From contig NZ_FNPJ01000012.1 in assembly GCF_900107265.1 (NCBI RefSeq), forward strand, positions 1 through 57,913: DNA of 57,913 nt. The letters are read 5' to 3'. How positions within the stretch are numbered: position 1 is the stretch's first letter; each line of letters begins with the position of its first letter. The position numbers and the translations under genes are program-made. Positions 1 through 10,170 of this stretch are shown here, one piece after another. The notes under the pieces are model-generated. The model ran no database searches. It saw only the letters and a program-made list of their open reading frames with translations, and had not been told where the DNA came from. Origin of the DNA: Nitrosomonas sp. Nm33. GTDB lineage: Bacteria > Pseudomonadota > Gammaproteobacteria > Burkholderiales > Nitrosomonadaceae.

Positions 1-597
1 GACAGTTATATTCCTGAGCCACAACGGGCCATAGATGGTGCTTTTATCATGCCGGTGGAGGATGTATTTTCAATATCTGGACGCGGCACGGTTGTGACAG
101 GGCGTGTGGAGCGAGGTATAATTAAAGTTGGTGACGAGATTGAGATAGTAGGCTTGAGACCAACATTGAAGACGGTGTGTACCGGTGTGGAGATGTTCAG
201 GAAGCTACTTGATCAAGGGCAAGCCGGAGACAATGTTGGAATATTGCTGCGTGGAACTAAGCGTGAAGAGGTTGAGCGTGGTCAAGTGTTGGCAAAACCT
301 GGGAGCATATTGCCGCATACGAAATTTACAGCTGAGATATATGTTTTAAGTAAAGAAGAAGGCGGGCGGCACACGCCGTTTTTTGCTGGATATCGTCCTC
401 AGTTTTATTTCAGGACAACTGACGTTACGGGGTCGATAGAGCTGCCATCCGGTACCGAGATGGTGATGCCGGGAGATAATATTTCGGTGGCAGTAAATCT
501 TATTGCTCCGATTGCAATGGAAGAAGGATTGCGGTTTGCAATTCGTGAAGGTGGCAGAACCGTTGGGGCAGGTGTTGTAGCTAAAATTATTGAGTAA
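1..597 (+). CDS. tuf: Elongation factor Tu, C-terminal half (5' end outside window)
   Basis: EF-Tu is the GTPase that delivers aminoacyl-tRNA to the ribosomal A site. The reading frame is open from base 1 and gives 198 residues, starting DSYIPEP, which in full-length EF-Tu (about 396 residues) lies near residue 199 at the end of the GTP-binding domain. What remains is the beta-barrel domain 2 ([20 protein letters not shown]) and domain 3, ending [15 protein letters not shown], the usual EF-Tu terminus. The G-domain motifs are off the window. It lies directly before rpsJ, the normal str/S10 junction in proteobacteria. Its codons look more GC-rich than those of the ribosomal genes that follow. 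Whether a second tuf copy exists cannot be seen. Confidence 0.97.
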   Translation, partial: DSYIPEPQRAIDGAFIMPVEDVFSISGRGTVVTGRVERGIIKVGDEIEIVGLRPTLKTVCTGVEMFRKLLDQGQAGDNVGILLRGTKREEVERGQVLAKPGSILPHTKFTAEIYVLSKEEGGRHTPFFAGYRPQFYFRTTDVTGSIELPSGTEMVMPGDNISVAVNLIAPIAMEEGLRFAIREGGRTVGAGVVAKIIE

Positions 598-621
598 AAT
601 TGTTGCCAATTAAGATAGTGA

Positions 622-639
622 TCTAATTCTGGAATTAGA
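622..639. repeat. Perfect 18-bp palindrome between tuf and rpsJ
   Basis: TCTAATTC, then TG, then GAATTAGA form a perfect inverted repeat with 8-bp arms in the 70-bp gap between tuf and rpsJ. No T-run follows, so it is not an ordinary terminator. It could be a small mRNA hairpin, a processing site or an operator upstream of the S10 operon. Its function is unknown. Confidence 0.4.
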
Positions 640-667
640 ATACGGATCGGCTAATCTCAGGATTAAT

Positions 668-976
668 ATGCAAAATCAAAAAATACGTATTCGTTTAAAA
701 GCGTTTGATTATCGACTTATAGATAAGTCAGCGATGGAAATTGTGGAGACAGCAAAACGTACAGGTGCTGTTGTTAGAGGGCCTGTTCCGCTGCCGACAC
801 GAATTGAGCGGTTTGATATACTGCGCTCCCCACACGTGAATAAAACATCGCGTGATCAATTTGAAATTCGGACACATTTACGCTTAATGGATATCTTAGA
901 TCCAACGGATAAAACGGTAGATGCTTTAATGAAGCTTGATTTGCCCGCTGGTGTTGACGTGGAAATCAAGCTGTAG
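668..976 (+). CDS. rpsJ: 30S ribosomal protein S10 (NusE)
   Basis: S10 is a small-subunit head protein and, as NusE, also part of the antitermination complex with NusB. The 102-residue product has the family's usual length and conserved blocks: [14 protein letters not shown] at the N-terminus, [22 protein letters not shown] in the middle (the tRNA-binding loop region) and the ending [11 protein letters not shown]. It is the first gene of the S10 operon, 70 bp after tuf and 72 bp before rplC. A purine-rich stretch (CAGGATTA) lies just upstream of the ATG. Confidence 0.98.
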   Translation: MQNQKIRIRLKAFDYRLIDKSAMEIVETAKRTGAVVRGPVPLPTRIERFDILRSPHVNKTSRDQFEIRTHLRLMDILDPTDKTVDALMKLDLPAGVDVEIKL

Positions 977-1048
977 TCTTAAAAAATAATGTTGAATTTA
1001 ATGTTAGTGCAAGCTTTCTAATGAAGATGTCTGCAAAGGAATAGATTA

Positions 1049-1702
1049 ATGAGCATAGGTTTAATCGGTAAAAAAGTAGGAATGACCAGGATTTTTACTG
1101 ATAATGGAGATAGTTTGCCTGTAACAGTGCTGGATGTATCAAATAATCGAATTTCACAAATTAAAAAATTTGAGACTGATGGTTACGATGCTATTCAAGT
1201 GACATATGGCAAACAGCATGCTAATCGGTTGAATAAATCGATCCAGGGACACTTTGCAAATGCTGGAGTAGAGGCCGGGCGTGTTATCAAAGAATTTCGT
1301 GTAAGTGCGGAAGAGTTAAATGAAGTTAAGGCAGGGATGAAACTTGGATTAAACATGTTTCAAGTCGGGCAAATTGTAGATGTAACCAGTAAAAGTATAG
1401 GTAAAGGGTTTGCTGGAACAATTAAAAGGCATAACTTTTCCTCGAATAGAGCAAGTCATGGAAATTCAAGATCGCATAATGTTCCCGGCTCAATTGGTAT
1501 GGCGCAGGATCCGGGGCGTGTATTTCCTGGAAAAAAAATGTCAGGAAGACTTGGTGGCGAAAAATGTACAATTCAGAATCTTGAGATTTTGCGTATAGAT
1601 GCTGATAGAGAGTTAATTCATGTAAAAGGGGCTGTTCCAGGTGCCAAGGAAGCAATCGTAGTATTACGATCAGGTATTAAGAGTAAGCCGGAAAATAAAT
1701 AA
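1049..1702 (+). CDS. rplC: 50S ribosomal protein L3
   Basis: L3 is one of the first proteins to assemble on 23S rRNA and reaches the peptidyl-transferase centre with its central loop. The 217-residue product starts [14 protein letters not shown] and carries the conserved loop [18 protein letters not shown] near residues 148-165; a glutamine in this loop is the PrmB methylation target in enterobacteria, and Q is present here. The ATG follows an AAAGGAAT Shine-Dalgarno sequence. The gene precedes rplD by 53 bp, as in the standard S10 operon. Codons are very AT-rich (many AAA, GAT, ATA, AGA). Confidence 0.98.
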   Translation: MSIGLIGKKVGMTRIFTDNGDSLPVTVLDVSNNRISQIKKFETDGYDAIQVTYGKQHANRLNKSIQGHFANAGVEAGRVIKEFRVSAEELNEVKAGMKLGLNMFQVGQIVDVTSKSIGKGFAGTIKRHNFSSNRASHGNSRSHNVPGSIGMAQDPGRVFPGKKMSGRLGGEKCTIQNLEILRIDADRELIHVKGAVPGAKEAIVVLRSGIKSKPENK

Positions 1703-1755
1703 AAAATTCTGTATATTAGAATAAAAAACAAATTGCCAAAGAATAGGGGCTAGCA

Positions 1756-2373
1756 GTGGAAGCTAAATGTATCGGTTTTGATGGAACAACGAGCAATATA
1801 TCAATTTCGGAGTTAGTGTTCGGAAGAGATTACAATGAAACGCTAGTCCATCAAATTGTAACAGCATATATGTCGAATGCGAGACAAGGCACTCGAGCCC
1901 AGAAAGGTCGATCGGATATAGCAAAGTCTACACATAAGGTTTGGAGACAGAAGGGAACAGGTAGAGCTAGGGTTGGTGCAGCTTCCAATCCATTGTGGCG
2001 AGGTGGTGGTAAAATTTTTCCCAGTAGCCCACTGGAGAATTTTGCTCATAAAGTCAATAAAAAAATGTATCGAGCAGGTATATGTACTATTCTTTCCCGC
2101 TTATTAAGTGAAAATAGATTACATTTAATTGAAGAATTTTCTGTAGATACTCCAAAAACAAAGGAGTTAATAAGCAAACTAGAAGCGCTAAATTTTAAGA
2201 ATGCGTTGATTATTACAGATCAGGTTGATGACAACCTTTATTTGTCTTCAAGAAATGTACCAATGGTAAGTGTAATTGATACATCGCACATAGATCCAGT
2301 AAGCTTATTAAAGCACAATGATATTCTAATTAGTCGCAAGGCATTAGCGAAAATTGAGGAAATATTAAAATGA
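1756..2373 (+). CDS. rplD: 50S ribosomal protein L4, GTG start
   Basis: L4 binds domain I of 23S rRNA, and its long loop lines the peptide exit tunnel; in E. coli it also represses the S10 operon. The 205-residue product carries the extended tunnel loop [30 protein letters not shown] around residues 43-75. GTG is the best start: it follows AGGGGC at normal spacing and gives the usual N-terminus. The last codons overlap the rplW start by 4 bp (ATGA), which implies translational coupling. L4-mediated autoregulation of the leader is known in gammaproteobacteria and cannot be judged here. Confidence 0.97.
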   Translation: MEAKCIGFDGTTSNISISELVFGRDYNETLVHQIVTAYMSNARQGTRAQKGRSDIAKSTHKVWRQKGTGRARVGAASNPLWRGGGKIFPSSPLENFAHKVNKKMYRAGICTILSRLLSENRLHLIEEFSVDTPKTKELISKLEALNFKNALIITDQVDDNLYLSSRNVPMVSVIDTSHIDPVSLLKHNDILISRKALAKIEEILK

Positions 2374-2702
2374 AATCTTCTAGCATTGATCATGAAAGAG
2401 CTCTGAAAATTATTTTAGCTCCTCAAATTTCGGAAAAAGCAACATTAATCGCGGAAAAAAATAATCAAATTGTTTTTCGTGTGCTACCTAGCGCTGATAA
2501 GACTGAGATTAAGGCTGCCGTTGAATATCTGTGGAAATCTCAAAAAATAGAAGTGACAAAAGTGCAGATTTCAAATGTTAAGGGAAAAGAAAAAAGATTT
2601 GGCCGCAACATGGGACGGAGGCCAAATTGGAAAAAAGCATATGTTAGCGTCAAAAAAGGTCAGGAAATTAATTTTTCTGAAATAACTAAAGGAGAGGATT
2701 AA
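2370..2702 (+). CDS. rplW: 50S ribosomal protein L23
   Basis: L23 sits at the tunnel exit and is the docking site for trigger factor and SRP. The 110-residue product is slightly longer than the roughly 100 residues of E. coli, mainly at the N-terminus. The conserved parts are [24 protein letters not shown] and the ending [19 protein letters not shown]. It overlaps rplD by 4 bp and is separated from rplB by 3 bp. Confidence 0.97.
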   Translation: MKSSSIDHERALKIILAPQISEKATLIAEKNNQIVFRVLPSADKTEIKAAVEYLWKSQKIEVTKVQISNVKGKEKRFGRNMGRRPNWKKAYVSVKKGQEINFSEITKGED

Positions 2703-2705
2703 GTA

Positions 2706-3539
2706 ATGGCTTTAGTAAAAGTTAGACCGACTTCTCCCGGGCGGCGTGCTGTTATTAAAATTACAAATAAAGAATTATACAAAGGCAAGCCTCATTCTGC
2801 ACTCGTAGAAAGTAAAAAGAATGCTGCAGGTCGCAATAACTCCGGGCGCATCACTCAGCGTCACCAAGGAGGTGGCCACAAAAGAAACTATCGGATGATT
2901 GATTTTCGTCGTAATAAAGATGGAATCATCGCTAATGTAGAGAGGATAGAATACGATCCTAATCGTAGCGCTAATATTGCCTTGTTGTGTTATCTCGATG
3001 GAGAAAGACGCTACATTATTGCACCTAAGGATATCGAGACTGGCGCCAAACTGCTAAGTGGCGTTAAGGCACCGATCAAGACTGGCAATGCAATGGAACT
3101 GCGACATATACCAATTGGGAGTACAGTGCATTGTATAGAGTTGCAGCCAGGCAAAGGAGCGCAATTGGCGCGATCTGCAGGTTCATCAGCTCAATTGCTT
3201 GCACGAGAAGGAAGTTATACCCAAATTCGATTACGATCAGGGGAAATTCGTAGAATACATGTAAATTGTAGAGCTACGATTGGTGTTGTAGGAAATGATG
3301 AACAAAATTTAAAATCGATTGGAAAAGCTGGTGCGCAGCGATGGCGAGGTATTAGACCAACAGTACGGGGTGTGGCAATGAATCCAATTGATCATCCTCA
3401 TGGTGGTGGTGAGGGAAAAACGGCAGCAGGTCGACATCCCGTAAGTCCTTGGGGACTGCCTACTAAGGGGTTCCGCACCAGAAGAAATAAGCGTACAGAA
3501 AACATGATAGTGCGTCACAGACATTCTAAGAAGGGTTAA
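2706..3539 (+). CDS. rplB: 50S ribosomal protein L2
   Basis: L2 bridges the subunits and is needed for peptidyl-transferase activity. The 277-residue product has the typical length, the N-terminal OB-like and SH3-like regions ([20 protein letters not shown] at about residues 44-63), and the C-terminal motif [14 protein letters not shown] followed by GRHPVSPWG, including the histidine near residue 229 implicated in the active centre. A GGAGAGGATTAAGTA leader gives a strong ribosome-binding site. Upstream rplW is 3 bp away, downstream rpsS 5 bp. Confidence 0.98.
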   Translation: MALVKVRPTSPGRRAVIKITNKELYKGKPHSALVESKKNAAGRNNSGRITQRHQGGGHKRNYRMIDFRRNKDGIIANVERIEYDPNRSANIALLCYLDGERRYIIAPKDIETGAKLLSGVKAPIKTGNAMELRHIPIGSTVHCIELQPGKGAQLARSAGSSAQLLAREGSYTQIRLRSGEIRRIHVNCRATIGVVGNDEQNLKSIGKAGAQRWRGIRPTVRGVAMNPIDHPHGGGEGKTAAGRHPVSPWGLPTKGFRTRRNKRTENMIVRHRHSKKG

Positions 3540-3544
3540 GTTTT

Positions 3545-3826
3545 ATGGGGCGATCTGTAAAAAAAGGTCCGTTTGTAGATACGAACCTTTATGACAAAAT
3601 ACAACACGCTAAAGCTGGTAATGACAAGAAGCCAATTAAAACATGGTCTCGTAGATCTACCATACTTCCAGATTTTATTGGTTTAACCATAGCGGTACAT
3701 AACGGTAGACAACATATACCTATTTATATTACTGAAAATATGGTAGGTCACAAGCTAGGAGAGTTCTCACTTACTCGAACTTTTAAAGGCCATGCAGGTG
3801 ATAAAAAAACTGCAAGTAAAAAATAG
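3545..3826 (+). CDS. rpsS: 30S ribosomal protein S19
   Basis: S19 forms part of the small-subunit head with S13 and contacts the A-site tRNA and bridge B1a. The product is 93 residues, the family size, starting [11 protein letters not shown] and containing [14 protein letters not shown] and [23 protein letters not shown], all invariant landmarks. The C-terminal basic tail (KTASKK) is normal. It lies between rplB (5 bp) and rplV (11 bp). Confidence 0.98.
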   Translation: MGRSVKKGPFVDTNLYDKIQHAKAGNDKKPIKTWSRRSTILPDFIGLTIAVHNGRQHIPIYITENMVGHKLGEFSLTRTFKGHAGDKKTASKK

Positions 3827-3837
3827 GAATATAAATT

Positions 3838-4167
3838 ATGCAAGCAACAGCAATATTGCCAAGCATTAGATTGTCTGCGCAGAAAGGGCGTTTAGTGGCA
3901 GATCAAATACGAGGTTTAAAAGTAGCTAAAGCAATTGAGCTATTGACTTTTAGCCCGAAAAAAGGTGCAGCTATTTTTTTAAAACTTCTAGAGTCAGCCA
4001 TTGCAAATGCTGAGCATAATGAAGGTGCTGATATTGATGAGCTGCGTATATCTGAAATTATGGTGGATCGTGGAACATTTTTAAAGCGATTAAGTACACG
4101 AGCAAAAGGACGTGGCAATCGTATAATGAAACCAACATGTCGTATTTTATTAACAGTTAGCGATTAA
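3838..4167 (+). CDS. rplV: 50S ribosomal protein L22
   Basis: L22 contacts all six 23S rRNA domains and places a beta-hairpin in the exit tunnel near the macrolide site. The 109-residue product begins [20 protein letters not shown] and ends with the hairpin region [20 protein letters not shown] followed by RILLTVSD, as expected. Length matches the 110-residue E. coli protein. It is the seventh gene of the S10 operon and lies 32 bp before rpsC. Confidence 0.98.
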   Translation: MQATAILPSIRLSAQKGRLVADQIRGLKVAKAIELLTFSPKKGAAIFLKLLESAIANAEHNEGADIDELRISEIMVDRGTFLKRLSTRAKGRGNRIMKPTCRILLTVSD

Positions 4168-4199
4168 TAATCACTTAAAGAAAAGCTTGCCGATAGATT

Positions 4200-4925
4200 A
4201 TGGGACAAAAAATAAATCCTACGGGATTCCGACTTTCTGTACTAAAGAATTGGTCATCAAAATGGTTTGCACATGGCAAAAATTTTTCAAAATTATTAAA
4301 TGAAGATATTAAAGTTCGAGAATATCTCAGAAAAAAATTGCTTCATGCTTCTGTCGGTCAGATTGTAATTGAACGCCCATCTAAAAATGCACGTATAACG
4401 ATATATAGCTCGCGTCCAGGAGTTGTCATAGGCAAAAAAGGGGAAGATATTGAGATTTTAAGGAAAGATCTCGAGAAATTGATTCATATTCCTGTGCATA
4501 TAAATATTGAAGAAATACGAAAACCTGAAATCGATGCTCAACTAATTGCTGATAATATTGCTCAGCAATTAGAGAAAAGAATTATGTTTAGAAGAGCGAT
4601 GAAGAGAGCCATACAGAATGCGATGAGATTAGGTGCTCAGGGTATTAAAATTATGAGCTCAGGGCGCTTAAATGGAATCGAAATAGCACGCACCGAATGG
4701 TATCGAGAAGGTCGTGTGCCGCTACATACATTGCGCGCAGATCTTGATTATGCTACTTCAGAAGCTAAGACAACATATGGAATTATTGGTATAAAAGTGT
4801 GGGTATTTAAGGGGGAGCAGTTAGAAACTAGAAACCGTGATCTAACGTCAAGCAATTCATATCCCTTAGCTACGGATGAAAATAAGAAACGTACGGATAA
4901 AATTAACCCAGAAAAAATTGCTTGA
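4200..4925 (+). CDS. rpsC: 30S ribosomal protein S3
   Basis: S3 lines the mRNA entry channel and helps the ribosome unwind mRNA. The 241-residue product starts [20 protein letters not shown], has a type II KH domain with its GKKG loop around residue 79 ([14 protein letters not shown]) and the C-terminal half with [20 protein letters not shown] (about residues 155-175). The tail after residue 210 is lysine- and asparagine-rich and unconserved, as usual. It is followed by 79 bp of AT-rich sequence before rplP. Confidence 0.98.
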   Translation: MGQKINPTGFRLSVLKNWSSKWFAHGKNFSKLLNEDIKVREYLRKKLLHASVGQIVIERPSKNARITIYSSRPGVVIGKKGEDIEILRKDLEKLIHIPVHINIEEIRKPEIDAQLIADNIAQQLEKRIMFRRAMKRAIQNAMRLGAQGIKIMSSGRLNGIEIARTEWYREGRVPLHTLRADLDYATSEAKTTYGIIGIKVWVFKGEQLETRNRDLTSSNSYPLATDENKKRTDKINPEKIA

Positions 4926-5004
4926 AGATAAAGCATATAGTTTTGAATATTAATCTAGTTACAAATACAAGATTTTTTCAATAAATTAAGGATTAATAAA
5001 TAAA

Positions 5005-5421
5005 ATGCTTCAACCAGCAAGAATGAAATATCGCAAGCAGCATAAGGGGCGAAATACCGGAATTGCTACTAGCGGTAATAAAGTGAGTTTCGGTGAGTAT
5101 GGATTGAAAGCCATTGGGCGAGGCCGAATAACAGCTAGGCAAATCGAAGCAGCACGTAGAGCAATGACAAGGCATATTAAGCGAGGAGGGAGAATCTGGA
5201 TTAGGATATTCCCGGATAAGCCAATCTCGCAGAAGCCTGCCGAGGTCAGGATGGGAAAAGGCAAAGGCAATCCTGAATATTATGTATCAGAAATAAGGCC
5301 AGGTAAGATGCTATATGAAATGGATGGCGTTGATGAGCAATTAGCAAGAGAAGCATTTAAGCTTGCAGCTGCCAAATTACCAATAAAAACGCAATTTATA
5401 GTTCGTCATATCGGAAGTTAA
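5005..5421 (+). CDS. rplP: 50S ribosomal protein L16
   Basis: L16 organises the A-site tRNA binding region of the large subunit. The 138-residue product begins [19 protein letters not shown] and contains [20 protein letters not shown] and [17 protein letters not shown] (about residues 70-90), with the arginine that YcfD hydroxylates in enterobacteria present in this block. Length and sequence are standard. The stop is 4 bp before rpmC. Confidence 0.98.
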   Translation: MLQPARMKYRKQHKGRNTGIATSGNKVSFGEYGLKAIGRGRITARQIEAARRAMTRHIKRGGRIWIRIFPDKPISQKPAEVRMGKGKGNPEYYVSEIRPGKMLYEMDGVDEQLAREAFKLAAAKLPIKTQFIVRHIGS

Positions 5422-5425
5422 AGCA

Positions 5426-5620
5426 ATGAAAGCAAGCGAGCTTAAGAAAAAAAATGATGAAGAACTGAAAAGTGAATTAATGTCTTTGCTCAGAAGTCAT
5501 TTTAATTTGAGAATTCGACACGCAACTCAACAACTTGAGAATGTATCTCAGTTGCGAAATGTTCGGCGAGATATTGCTAGGGTCAAAACAGAACTAAATC
5601 AAAGAGTAAGAATGTCATGA
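5426..5620 (+). CDS. rpmC: 50S ribosomal protein L29
   Basis: L29 is a small two-helix protein next to L23 at the tunnel exit. The 64-residue product starts [20 protein letters not shown] and contains the conserved [14 protein letters not shown] segment followed by [12 protein letters not shown]. Its last four bases overlap the rpsQ start (ATGA), giving coupled translation. Confidence 0.97.
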   Translation: MKASELKKKNDEELKSELMSLLRSHFNLRIRHATQQLENVSQLRNVRRDIARVKTELNQRVRMS

Positions 5621-5871
5621 ATATAAGTAAAAAACCTAATACCCTAGTAGGCAAAGTAGTGAGTGATAAAATGAATAAAACTATTACGGTACTAGTTGAA
5701 CGTAAGATTAAACATCCACTTTATGGCAAAACTATTACACGTTCAAAGAAAATTCATGCTCACGATGAAAATAATCAATTTAGTTTAGGTAATGTAGTGA
5801 TGATACAAGAAACCCGTCCACTATCTAAAACTAAAGCATGGCGTGCAGTCAAATTATTGAGTGCTACCTAA
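5617..5871 (+). CDS. rpsQ: 30S ribosomal protein S17
   Basis: S17 is an early-assembling 16S rRNA-binding protein with an OB fold. The 84-residue product carries the family signature [20 protein letters not shown] (about residues 20-40) and ends with [18 protein letters not shown]. It overlaps rpmC by 4 bp and is the last gene of the S10 operon. Confidence 0.97.
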   Translation: MNISKKPNTLVGKVVSDKMNKTITVLVERKIKHPLYGKTITRSKKIHAHDENNQFSLGNVVMIQETRPLSKTKAWRAVKLLSAT

Positions 5872-6007
5872 TAAACAAACTGAAAATAAGCTAATATAAA
5901 TCAGTTTTTGAAAACAAAAAGTTAACTTCTTTTGAAATTAAAAAAGATTTAAATCAATCCAAGAAATAAAACGGATTAATTTATTTATATACATGGATTA
6001 AGACAAA
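5872..6007 (+). promoter_or_regulatory. S10/spc operon junction, AT-rich 136-bp gap
   Basis: This is the longest gap inside the ribosomal cluster, at the point (rpsQ|rplN) where E. coli separates the S10 and spc operons. It is extremely AT-rich. A weak 7-bp hairpin (AAACTGA at 5877-5883 with TCAGTTT at 5901-5907, followed by TT) could act as an attenuator. No clean -35/-10 pair could be picked, so a spc promoter here is only inferred from position. Confidence 0.35.
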
Positions 6008-6376
6008 ATGATTCAGCCTCAGACGATACTGAATGTAGCAGATAACACAGGCGCGCGATCTGTAATGTGCATTAAAGTGCTAGGAGGATCTAAGCGACAA
6101 TATGCTGGTATCGGCGATATTATTAAAGTAGCTGTAAAAGATGCTGCGCCCCGCGGTAGAGTAAAAAAAGGTGAAGTTTATAATGCGATTGTAGTTCGCA
6201 CAGCAAAAGGGGTTCGTCGAACAGATGGATCATTAATTAAATTTGATGATAATGCCGCGGTAATATTAAATGCAAAGCTAGAGCCTATTGGTACACGGAT
6301 TTTTGGCCCAGTTACAAGAGAGCTCAGAACGGCACAGTTCATGAAGATAGTGTCACTTGCACCAGAAGTAATATAA
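6008..6376 (+). CDS. rplN: 50S ribosomal protein L14
   Basis: L14 lies at the subunit interface and is the target of the silencing factor RsfS. The 122-residue product begins [20 protein letters not shown] and has the conserved [20 protein letters not shown] block and the ending IVSLAPEVI, all family invariants. It is the first gene of the spc operon, 18 bp before rplX. Confidence 0.98.
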   Translation: MIQPQTILNVADNTGARSVMCIKVLGGSKRQYAGIGDIIKVAVKDAAPRGRVKKGEVYNAIVVRTAKGVRRTDGSLIKFDDNAAVILNAKLEPIGTRIFGPVTRELRTAQFMKIVSLAPEVI

Positions 6377-6394
6377 AGACATTTAGGTGTTAAT

Positions 6395-6709
6395 ATGAAA
6401 AAAATTAAAAAAGGTGATGAGATTATAATCCGATGTGGTAAAGACAAAGGAAAAAGAGGCACTGTGCTGCGGTATGAAACCGATAATTACATCGTGATAC
6501 AAGGATTAAATAAGATTAAAAAGCATGTAAAACCAAACCCGGCAAAAGGCACTGTTGGGGGTATTACAGAGTTAGAAAAACCTATACATATATCAAATGT
6601 GTCAATCTATAATCCTGTAACAAAAAAAGCAGATAGAGTTGGTATTAGATTAAGTGATAATAAAAAATTACGAATATTTAAATCTAACAAAGAAGAGATT
6701 AGCATCTAA
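6395..6709 (+). CDS. rplX: 50S ribosomal protein L24
   Basis: L24 starts large-subunit assembly by binding the 5' end of 23S rRNA. The 104-residue product has the KOW motif GDEIIIRCGKDKGKRGTVLR at about residues 7-26 and the standard KHVKPNPAKGTVGGITELEK segment. It lies 18 bp after rplN and 18 bp before rplE. Confidence 0.97.
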   Translation: MKKIKKGDEIIIRCGKDKGKRGTVLRYETDNYIVIQGLNKIKKHVKPNPAKGTVGGITELEKPIHISNVSIYNPVTKKADRVGIRLSDNKKLRIFKSNKEEISI

Positions 6710-6727
6710 CAAGGATATATAGAGTAA

Positions 6728-7267
6728 ATGGCCAGATTACAGGAATTTTATAATCAAACTGTGAAGCAGCAACTAATGCAGCAATTTAATTATAAATCAA
6801 TCATGGAAGTCCCACGAATTACCAAAATAACACTCAACATAGGTGTGGGGGAAGCGACATCGGATAAGAAAAAAATTGAAAATGCGATTAGCGACCTTGA
6901 AAATATTAGTGGGCAAAAGCCTATTACAACAAAGGCAAGAAAATCGATTGCTACATTTAAAGTGCGAGTTGGTTATCCTATTGGATGTAAAGTTACATTA
7001 CGTGGCAAAAGGATGTTTGAATTCCTTGATAGATTAATTAGTATTGCGATTCCCAGGATTAGAGATTTTCGTGGAATTACTGGAAAAGGATTTGATGGAA
7101 GAGGGAACTATAATATTGGAATTAAGGAGCAGATCATTTTTCCTGAAATTGAGTATGAGAAAATTGACGCATTAAGAGGCATGAATATTACCCTTACGAC
7201 CACAGCTAAGACTGATTTAGAAGCAAAAGCGTTACTATCAGCTTTTAAATTCCCATTTAAAAATTGA
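6728..7267 (+). CDS. rplE: 50S ribosomal protein L5
   Basis: L5 anchors 5S rRNA in the central protuberance together with L18 and L25. The 179-residue product has the usual size, with [19 protein letters not shown] near residue 25, [19 protein letters not shown] near residue 80, and [28 protein letters not shown] near residue 115. It is followed 7 bp later by rpsN. Confidence 0.98.
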   Translation: MARLQEFYNQTVKQQLMQQFNYKSIMEVPRITKITLNIGVGEATSDKKKIENAISDLENISGQKPITTKARKSIATFKVRVGYPIGCKVTLRGKRMFEFLDRLISIAIPRIRDFRGITGKGFDGRGNYNIGIKEQIIFPEIEYEKIDALRGMNITLTTTAKTDLEAKALLSAFKFPFKN

Positions 7268-7274
7268 GACTGGA

Positions 7275-7580
7275 ATGGCAAAAAAATCTCTTATTAATAG
7301 AAATTTGAAAAGACAAGCAACGGTAAAGAAATACGCGGGCGTCCGAAATTCTTTATTAGAAATTATTGCAAGCAGTCAAGCAAGCTTTGAAGAAAAAGAT
7401 GAGGCAAGGAAGAAATTGCAAAATTTACCAAGAAACTCTAGCCATACTCGACTTCGTAATAGATGCGAACTGACTGGAAGAGCAAGAGGATATTACCGAA
7501 AATTTGGATTAGGACGGAGTAAATTAAGAGAACTCGCTATGAGTGGTCAAATTCCAGGGATCACGAAAGCCAGTTGGTAA
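7275..7580 (+). CDS. rpsN: 30S ribosomal protein S14 (long, zinc-free form)
   Basis: S14 is a late-assembling head protein. The 101-residue product is the long form without the CxxC zinc ribbon of the short type: it starts [20 protein letters not shown] and ends with the conserved [20 protein letters not shown] and [18 protein letters not shown]. An 86-bp gap separates it from rpsH, longer than most gaps in this cluster. Confidence 0.97.
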   Translation: MAKKSLINRNLKRQATVKKYAGVRNSLLEIIASSQASFEEKDEARKKLQNLPRNSSHTRLRNRCELTGRARGYYRKFGLGRSKLRELAMSGQIPGITKASW

Positions 7581-7666
7581 CTGATTGAATCTATAACGGT
7601 AATAGATATTGCAAATAATAACGAATAATTTAACATTAATCCAGGAAGGTTTTAATAGGTAAAAAT

Positions 7667-8062
7667 ATGAGTCTAACGGATCCAATAGCTGATATGTTAA
7701 CCCGCATAAGAAATGGGCAATTATCTCAAAAATCCTCAGTGCTCATGAGTTCGTCTCGATTAAAAAAAGCTATCGCTCAAGTACTTAAAGATGAAGGTTA
7801 TATTGAAGATTTTCAAATATTCCAAGAAAAAGAAAAGATAAACTTGGAAATCAAGCTAAAATATTATGCTGGCTATCCTGTAATAGAGAAAATATCTAGA
7901 GTTAGTCGTCCTGGACTAAGAGTATATAAATCTTGTTCTGAATTACCGAGCGTAATGAATGGATTGGGAATTGCAATTGTATCTACTTCAAAAGGTGTTA
8001 TGACGGAAGGAAAAGCGCGACTGAATGGAATCGGTGGCGAAGTTTTATGCGTTGTAGCTTAA
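7667..8062 (+). CDS. rpsH: 30S ribosomal protein S8
   Basis: S8 binds helix 21 of 16S rRNA and, in E. coli, represses the spc operon by binding a similar structure near rplE. The 131-residue product starts [20 protein letters not shown] and ends [25 protein letters not shown], matching family length and signature. It is followed 12 bp later by rplF. Confidence 0.98.
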   Translation: MSLTDPIADMLTRIRNGQLSQKSSVLMSSSRLKKAIAQVLKDEGYIEDFQIFQEKEKINLEIKLKYYAGYPVIEKISRVSRPGLRVYKSCSELPSVMNGLGIAIVSTSKGVMTEGKARLNGIGGEVLCVVA

Positions 8063-8074
8063 GGGATTAATTTA

Positions 8075-8611
8075 ATGTCGCGAATTAGTAAAAAACCAAT
8101 TCAAATACCGAGTAATGTTAATTTTACTATTTCAAATAACGAAATAGTAATTAAAGGTCCGTTAGGCTCTCTTCAGCAGCGACTTTCTGCTGAGCAAGTT
8201 ACCATAACGAGTGAAAATAATGAGTTATTTGTTAAATCAGCTGATTCAACAAAACAATCACATTCAATGTCGGGAACGATACGGTCTTTAGTTAATAATA
8301 TGGTAACTGGAGTAACGACTGGTTTTGTGAAACGATTAAATATTGTTGGTGTTGGATATCGTGCACAGGCGAGTGGTAACACATTAAATTTGAGTTTAGG
8401 TTTCTCACATCCGATTGCTTACAAAATGCCAAACGGAATTACTGTTGAAACACCTACTCAAACGGAAATTGTGATCAAAGGAATTGATAAACAGCAGGTT
8501 GGACAAGTTGCAGCAGAAATACGTTCGTTTAGACTTCCTGAGCCTTACAAGGGCAAGGGAGTACGTTATGCTGACGAAATAATAATCCTTAAAGAAACTA
8601 AGAAAAAATAG
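8075..8611 (+). CDS. rplF: 50S ribosomal protein L6
   Basis: L6 sits near the sarcin-ricin loop and supports factor-dependent GTPase steps. The 178-residue product starts [20 protein letters not shown], has two repeated alpha/beta domains, and ends with the conserved [20 protein letters not shown] and KGVRYADE. It lies 14 bp before rplR. Confidence 0.98.
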   Translation: MSRISKKPIQIPSNVNFTISNNEIVIKGPLGSLQQRLSAEQVTITSENNELFVKSADSTKQSHSMSGTIRSLVNNMVTGVTTGFVKRLNIVGVGYRAQASGNTLNLSLGFSHPIAYKMPNGITVETPTQTEIVIKGIDKQQVGQVAAEIRSFRLPEPYKGKGVRYADEIIILKETKKK

Positions 8612-8625
8612 TAAATAGGAAGCTC

Positions 8626-8982
8626 ATGAAAAACCTTAAGCTATCTCGCATGAGGCGTGCTCGCAAAACGCGAGTTAAAATTGCATTATTAAAAACTTAC
8701 CGACTCTCAGTACATCGGAGTAATAAGCATATATATGCGCAAATTATAGATGATGAAAATAGTAGAGTATTAGTGAGTGCATCAACGCTTGAGAGTGAAG
8801 TTAGAAGTGTAATAACAAATGGCGGAACAGTGCAAGCTGCTGAATTTATTGGAAAAAGATTAGCGGAAAAATCAAAAAGCTTAGGAATTGATACTGTTGC
8901 CTTTGACCGAGCTGGCTATAAGTATCATGGGCGAGTCAAAGCATTAGCTGAGGGTGCACGAAACGGCGGAATTAAATTTTGA
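8626..8982 (+). CDS. rplR: 50S ribosomal protein L18
   Basis: L18 brings 5S rRNA to the large subunit with L5. The 118-residue product has a basic N-terminus, then [20 protein letters not shown] near residue 26 and the conserved C-terminus [27 protein letters not shown]. Length is typical (117 in E. coli). An AGGAAGCTC ribosome-binding site precedes the ATG. Confidence 0.98.
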   Translation: MKNLKLSRMRRARKTRVKIALLKTYRLSVHRSNKHIYAQIIDDENSRVLVSASTLESEVRSVITNGGTVQAAEFIGKRLAEKSKSLGIDTVAFDRAGYKYHGRVKALAEGARNGGIKF

Positions 8983-8996
8983 GATAAGGAATATTA

Positions 8997-9536
8997 ATGG
9001 CTAAAGCTTCAAAATCACAAAACATTACCTCGGTAAATGATGAGCAGACTGATGAACTTAAAGAAAAAATGGTCTCAATTAATCGTGTTACTAAAGTTGT
9101 GAAAGGTGGACGTATCTTGGCCTTTGCTGCGTTAACAGTAGTAGGAGATGGTAAAGGTAGAATTGGTATGGGTAAAGGTAAATCAAGAGAAGTGCCTGTT
9201 GCCGTACAAAAAGCAATGGATGAAGCGCGACGCAAAATGGTTAAAGTTGAATTAAAAAATGGCTCACTTCAACATGCTGTTGTTGGAAGACACGGCGCTG
9301 CTAAAGTGTTTATGCAGCCTGCTTCAGAAGGTACTGGTATAATAGCAGGTGGACCAATGAGAGCAATATTTGAAGTTATGGGCATTACTAATATACTTGC
9401 TAAGTGCATTGGTTCAACTAATCCTTATAATGTTGTGCGTGCCACGATACAGGGACTCGAATCAATACGCACACCTTCAATGATAGCTTCCAAACGAAAT
9501 AAAAGCCTTGAAGAAATTATAGGAAGATTAAAATGA
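8997..9536 (+). CDS. rpsE: 30S ribosomal protein S5
   Basis: S5 contributes to the mRNA entry tunnel and decoding fidelity. The 179-residue product has the N-terminal double-stranded-RNA-binding-like domain with [20 protein letters not shown] (about residues 36-55) and the C-terminal domain with [20 protein letters not shown]. It is slightly longer than in E. coli (167) at the N-terminus. Its stop overlaps the rpmD start by 4 bp. Confidence 0.98.
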   Translation: MAKASKSQNITSVNDEQTDELKEKMVSINRVTKVVKGGRILAFAALTVVGDGKGRIGMGKGKSREVPVAVQKAMDEARRKMVKVELKNGSLQHAVVGRHGAAKVFMQPASEGTGIIAGGPMRAIFEVMGITNILAKCIGSTNPYNVVRATIQGLESIRTPSMIASKRNKSLEEIIGRLK

Positions 9537-9724
9537 CAAGCAATGATAATAAAAAATTGTGCGTTAAATTAGTTAAAAGCCTAATAGGTAAAAGAAAATC
9601 GCATCGTAGAATAATTGAAGGATTGGGACTTAAACGAATTAATAGTATTGCAATATTACAAGATAGCCCCTCATTGAGAGGTATGATAAATAAAGTCTCA
9701 TATATGGTTAAGGTTGAGCAATAA
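9533..9724 (+). CDS. rpmD: 50S ribosomal protein L30
   Basis: L30 is a small large-subunit protein. The 63-residue product contains [20 protein letters not shown] and [20 protein letters not shown], with the terminal [13 protein letters not shown], the usual arrangement. It overlaps rpsE by 4 bp and its stop codon directly abuts the rplO ATG, so translation of the three genes is probably coupled. Confidence 0.97.
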   Translation: MTSNDNKKLCVKLVKSLIGKRKSHRRIIEGLGLKRINSIAILQDSPSLRGMINKVSYMVKVEQ

Positions 9725-10156
9725 ATGGATTTAAGTAATATAAAATCAAACAAAGATTCGAGGAAAACAAGAAGAAGAGTAGGTAGAGGAATCGGATCAG
9801 GATTAGGTAAAACAGCAGGTAGAGGTCATAAAGGTCAAAAGTCTAGAGCGGGAGGCTTTCATAAAGTTGGTTTTGAAGGCGGGCAAATGCCTTTGCATCG
9901 ACGCTTACCAAAACGTGGATTTACTTCGCTAGACAATAAACAAGTTAAAGAAATCAAATTATCAATTCTTGCTCAAACTTTTAAAGAGATTAATGGAATT
10001 GATGATTTGAAAAATGCTGGTTTAGTATCAAAATCTATACACGCAGTAAAAATATTATTTGATAAAGAAATAAATACAGCAGTGGTAATAAAAGGATTAT
10101 CTGTTTCAAAAAATGCAAAAAAAGCTATAGTTAATGCTGGTGGAAATATTGATTAG
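9725..10156 (+). CDS. rplO: 50S ribosomal protein L15
   Basis: L15 is a late-assembling protein that ties together several 23S rRNA domains. The 143-residue product has the glycine/arginine-rich N-terminal tail ([20 protein letters not shown] at about residues 20-39) and the [17 protein letters not shown] motif. It is immediately followed (14 bp) by secY, the standard spc order. Confidence 0.98.
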   Translation: MDLSNIKSNKDSRKTRRRVGRGIGSGLGKTAGRGHKGQKSRAGGFHKVGFEGGQMPLHRRLPKRGFTSLDNKQVKEIKLSILAQTFKEINGIDDLKNAGLVSKSIHAVKILFDKEINTAVVIKGLSVSKNAKKAIVNAGGNID

Positions 10157-10170
10157 TTAAAGGAATAGTT

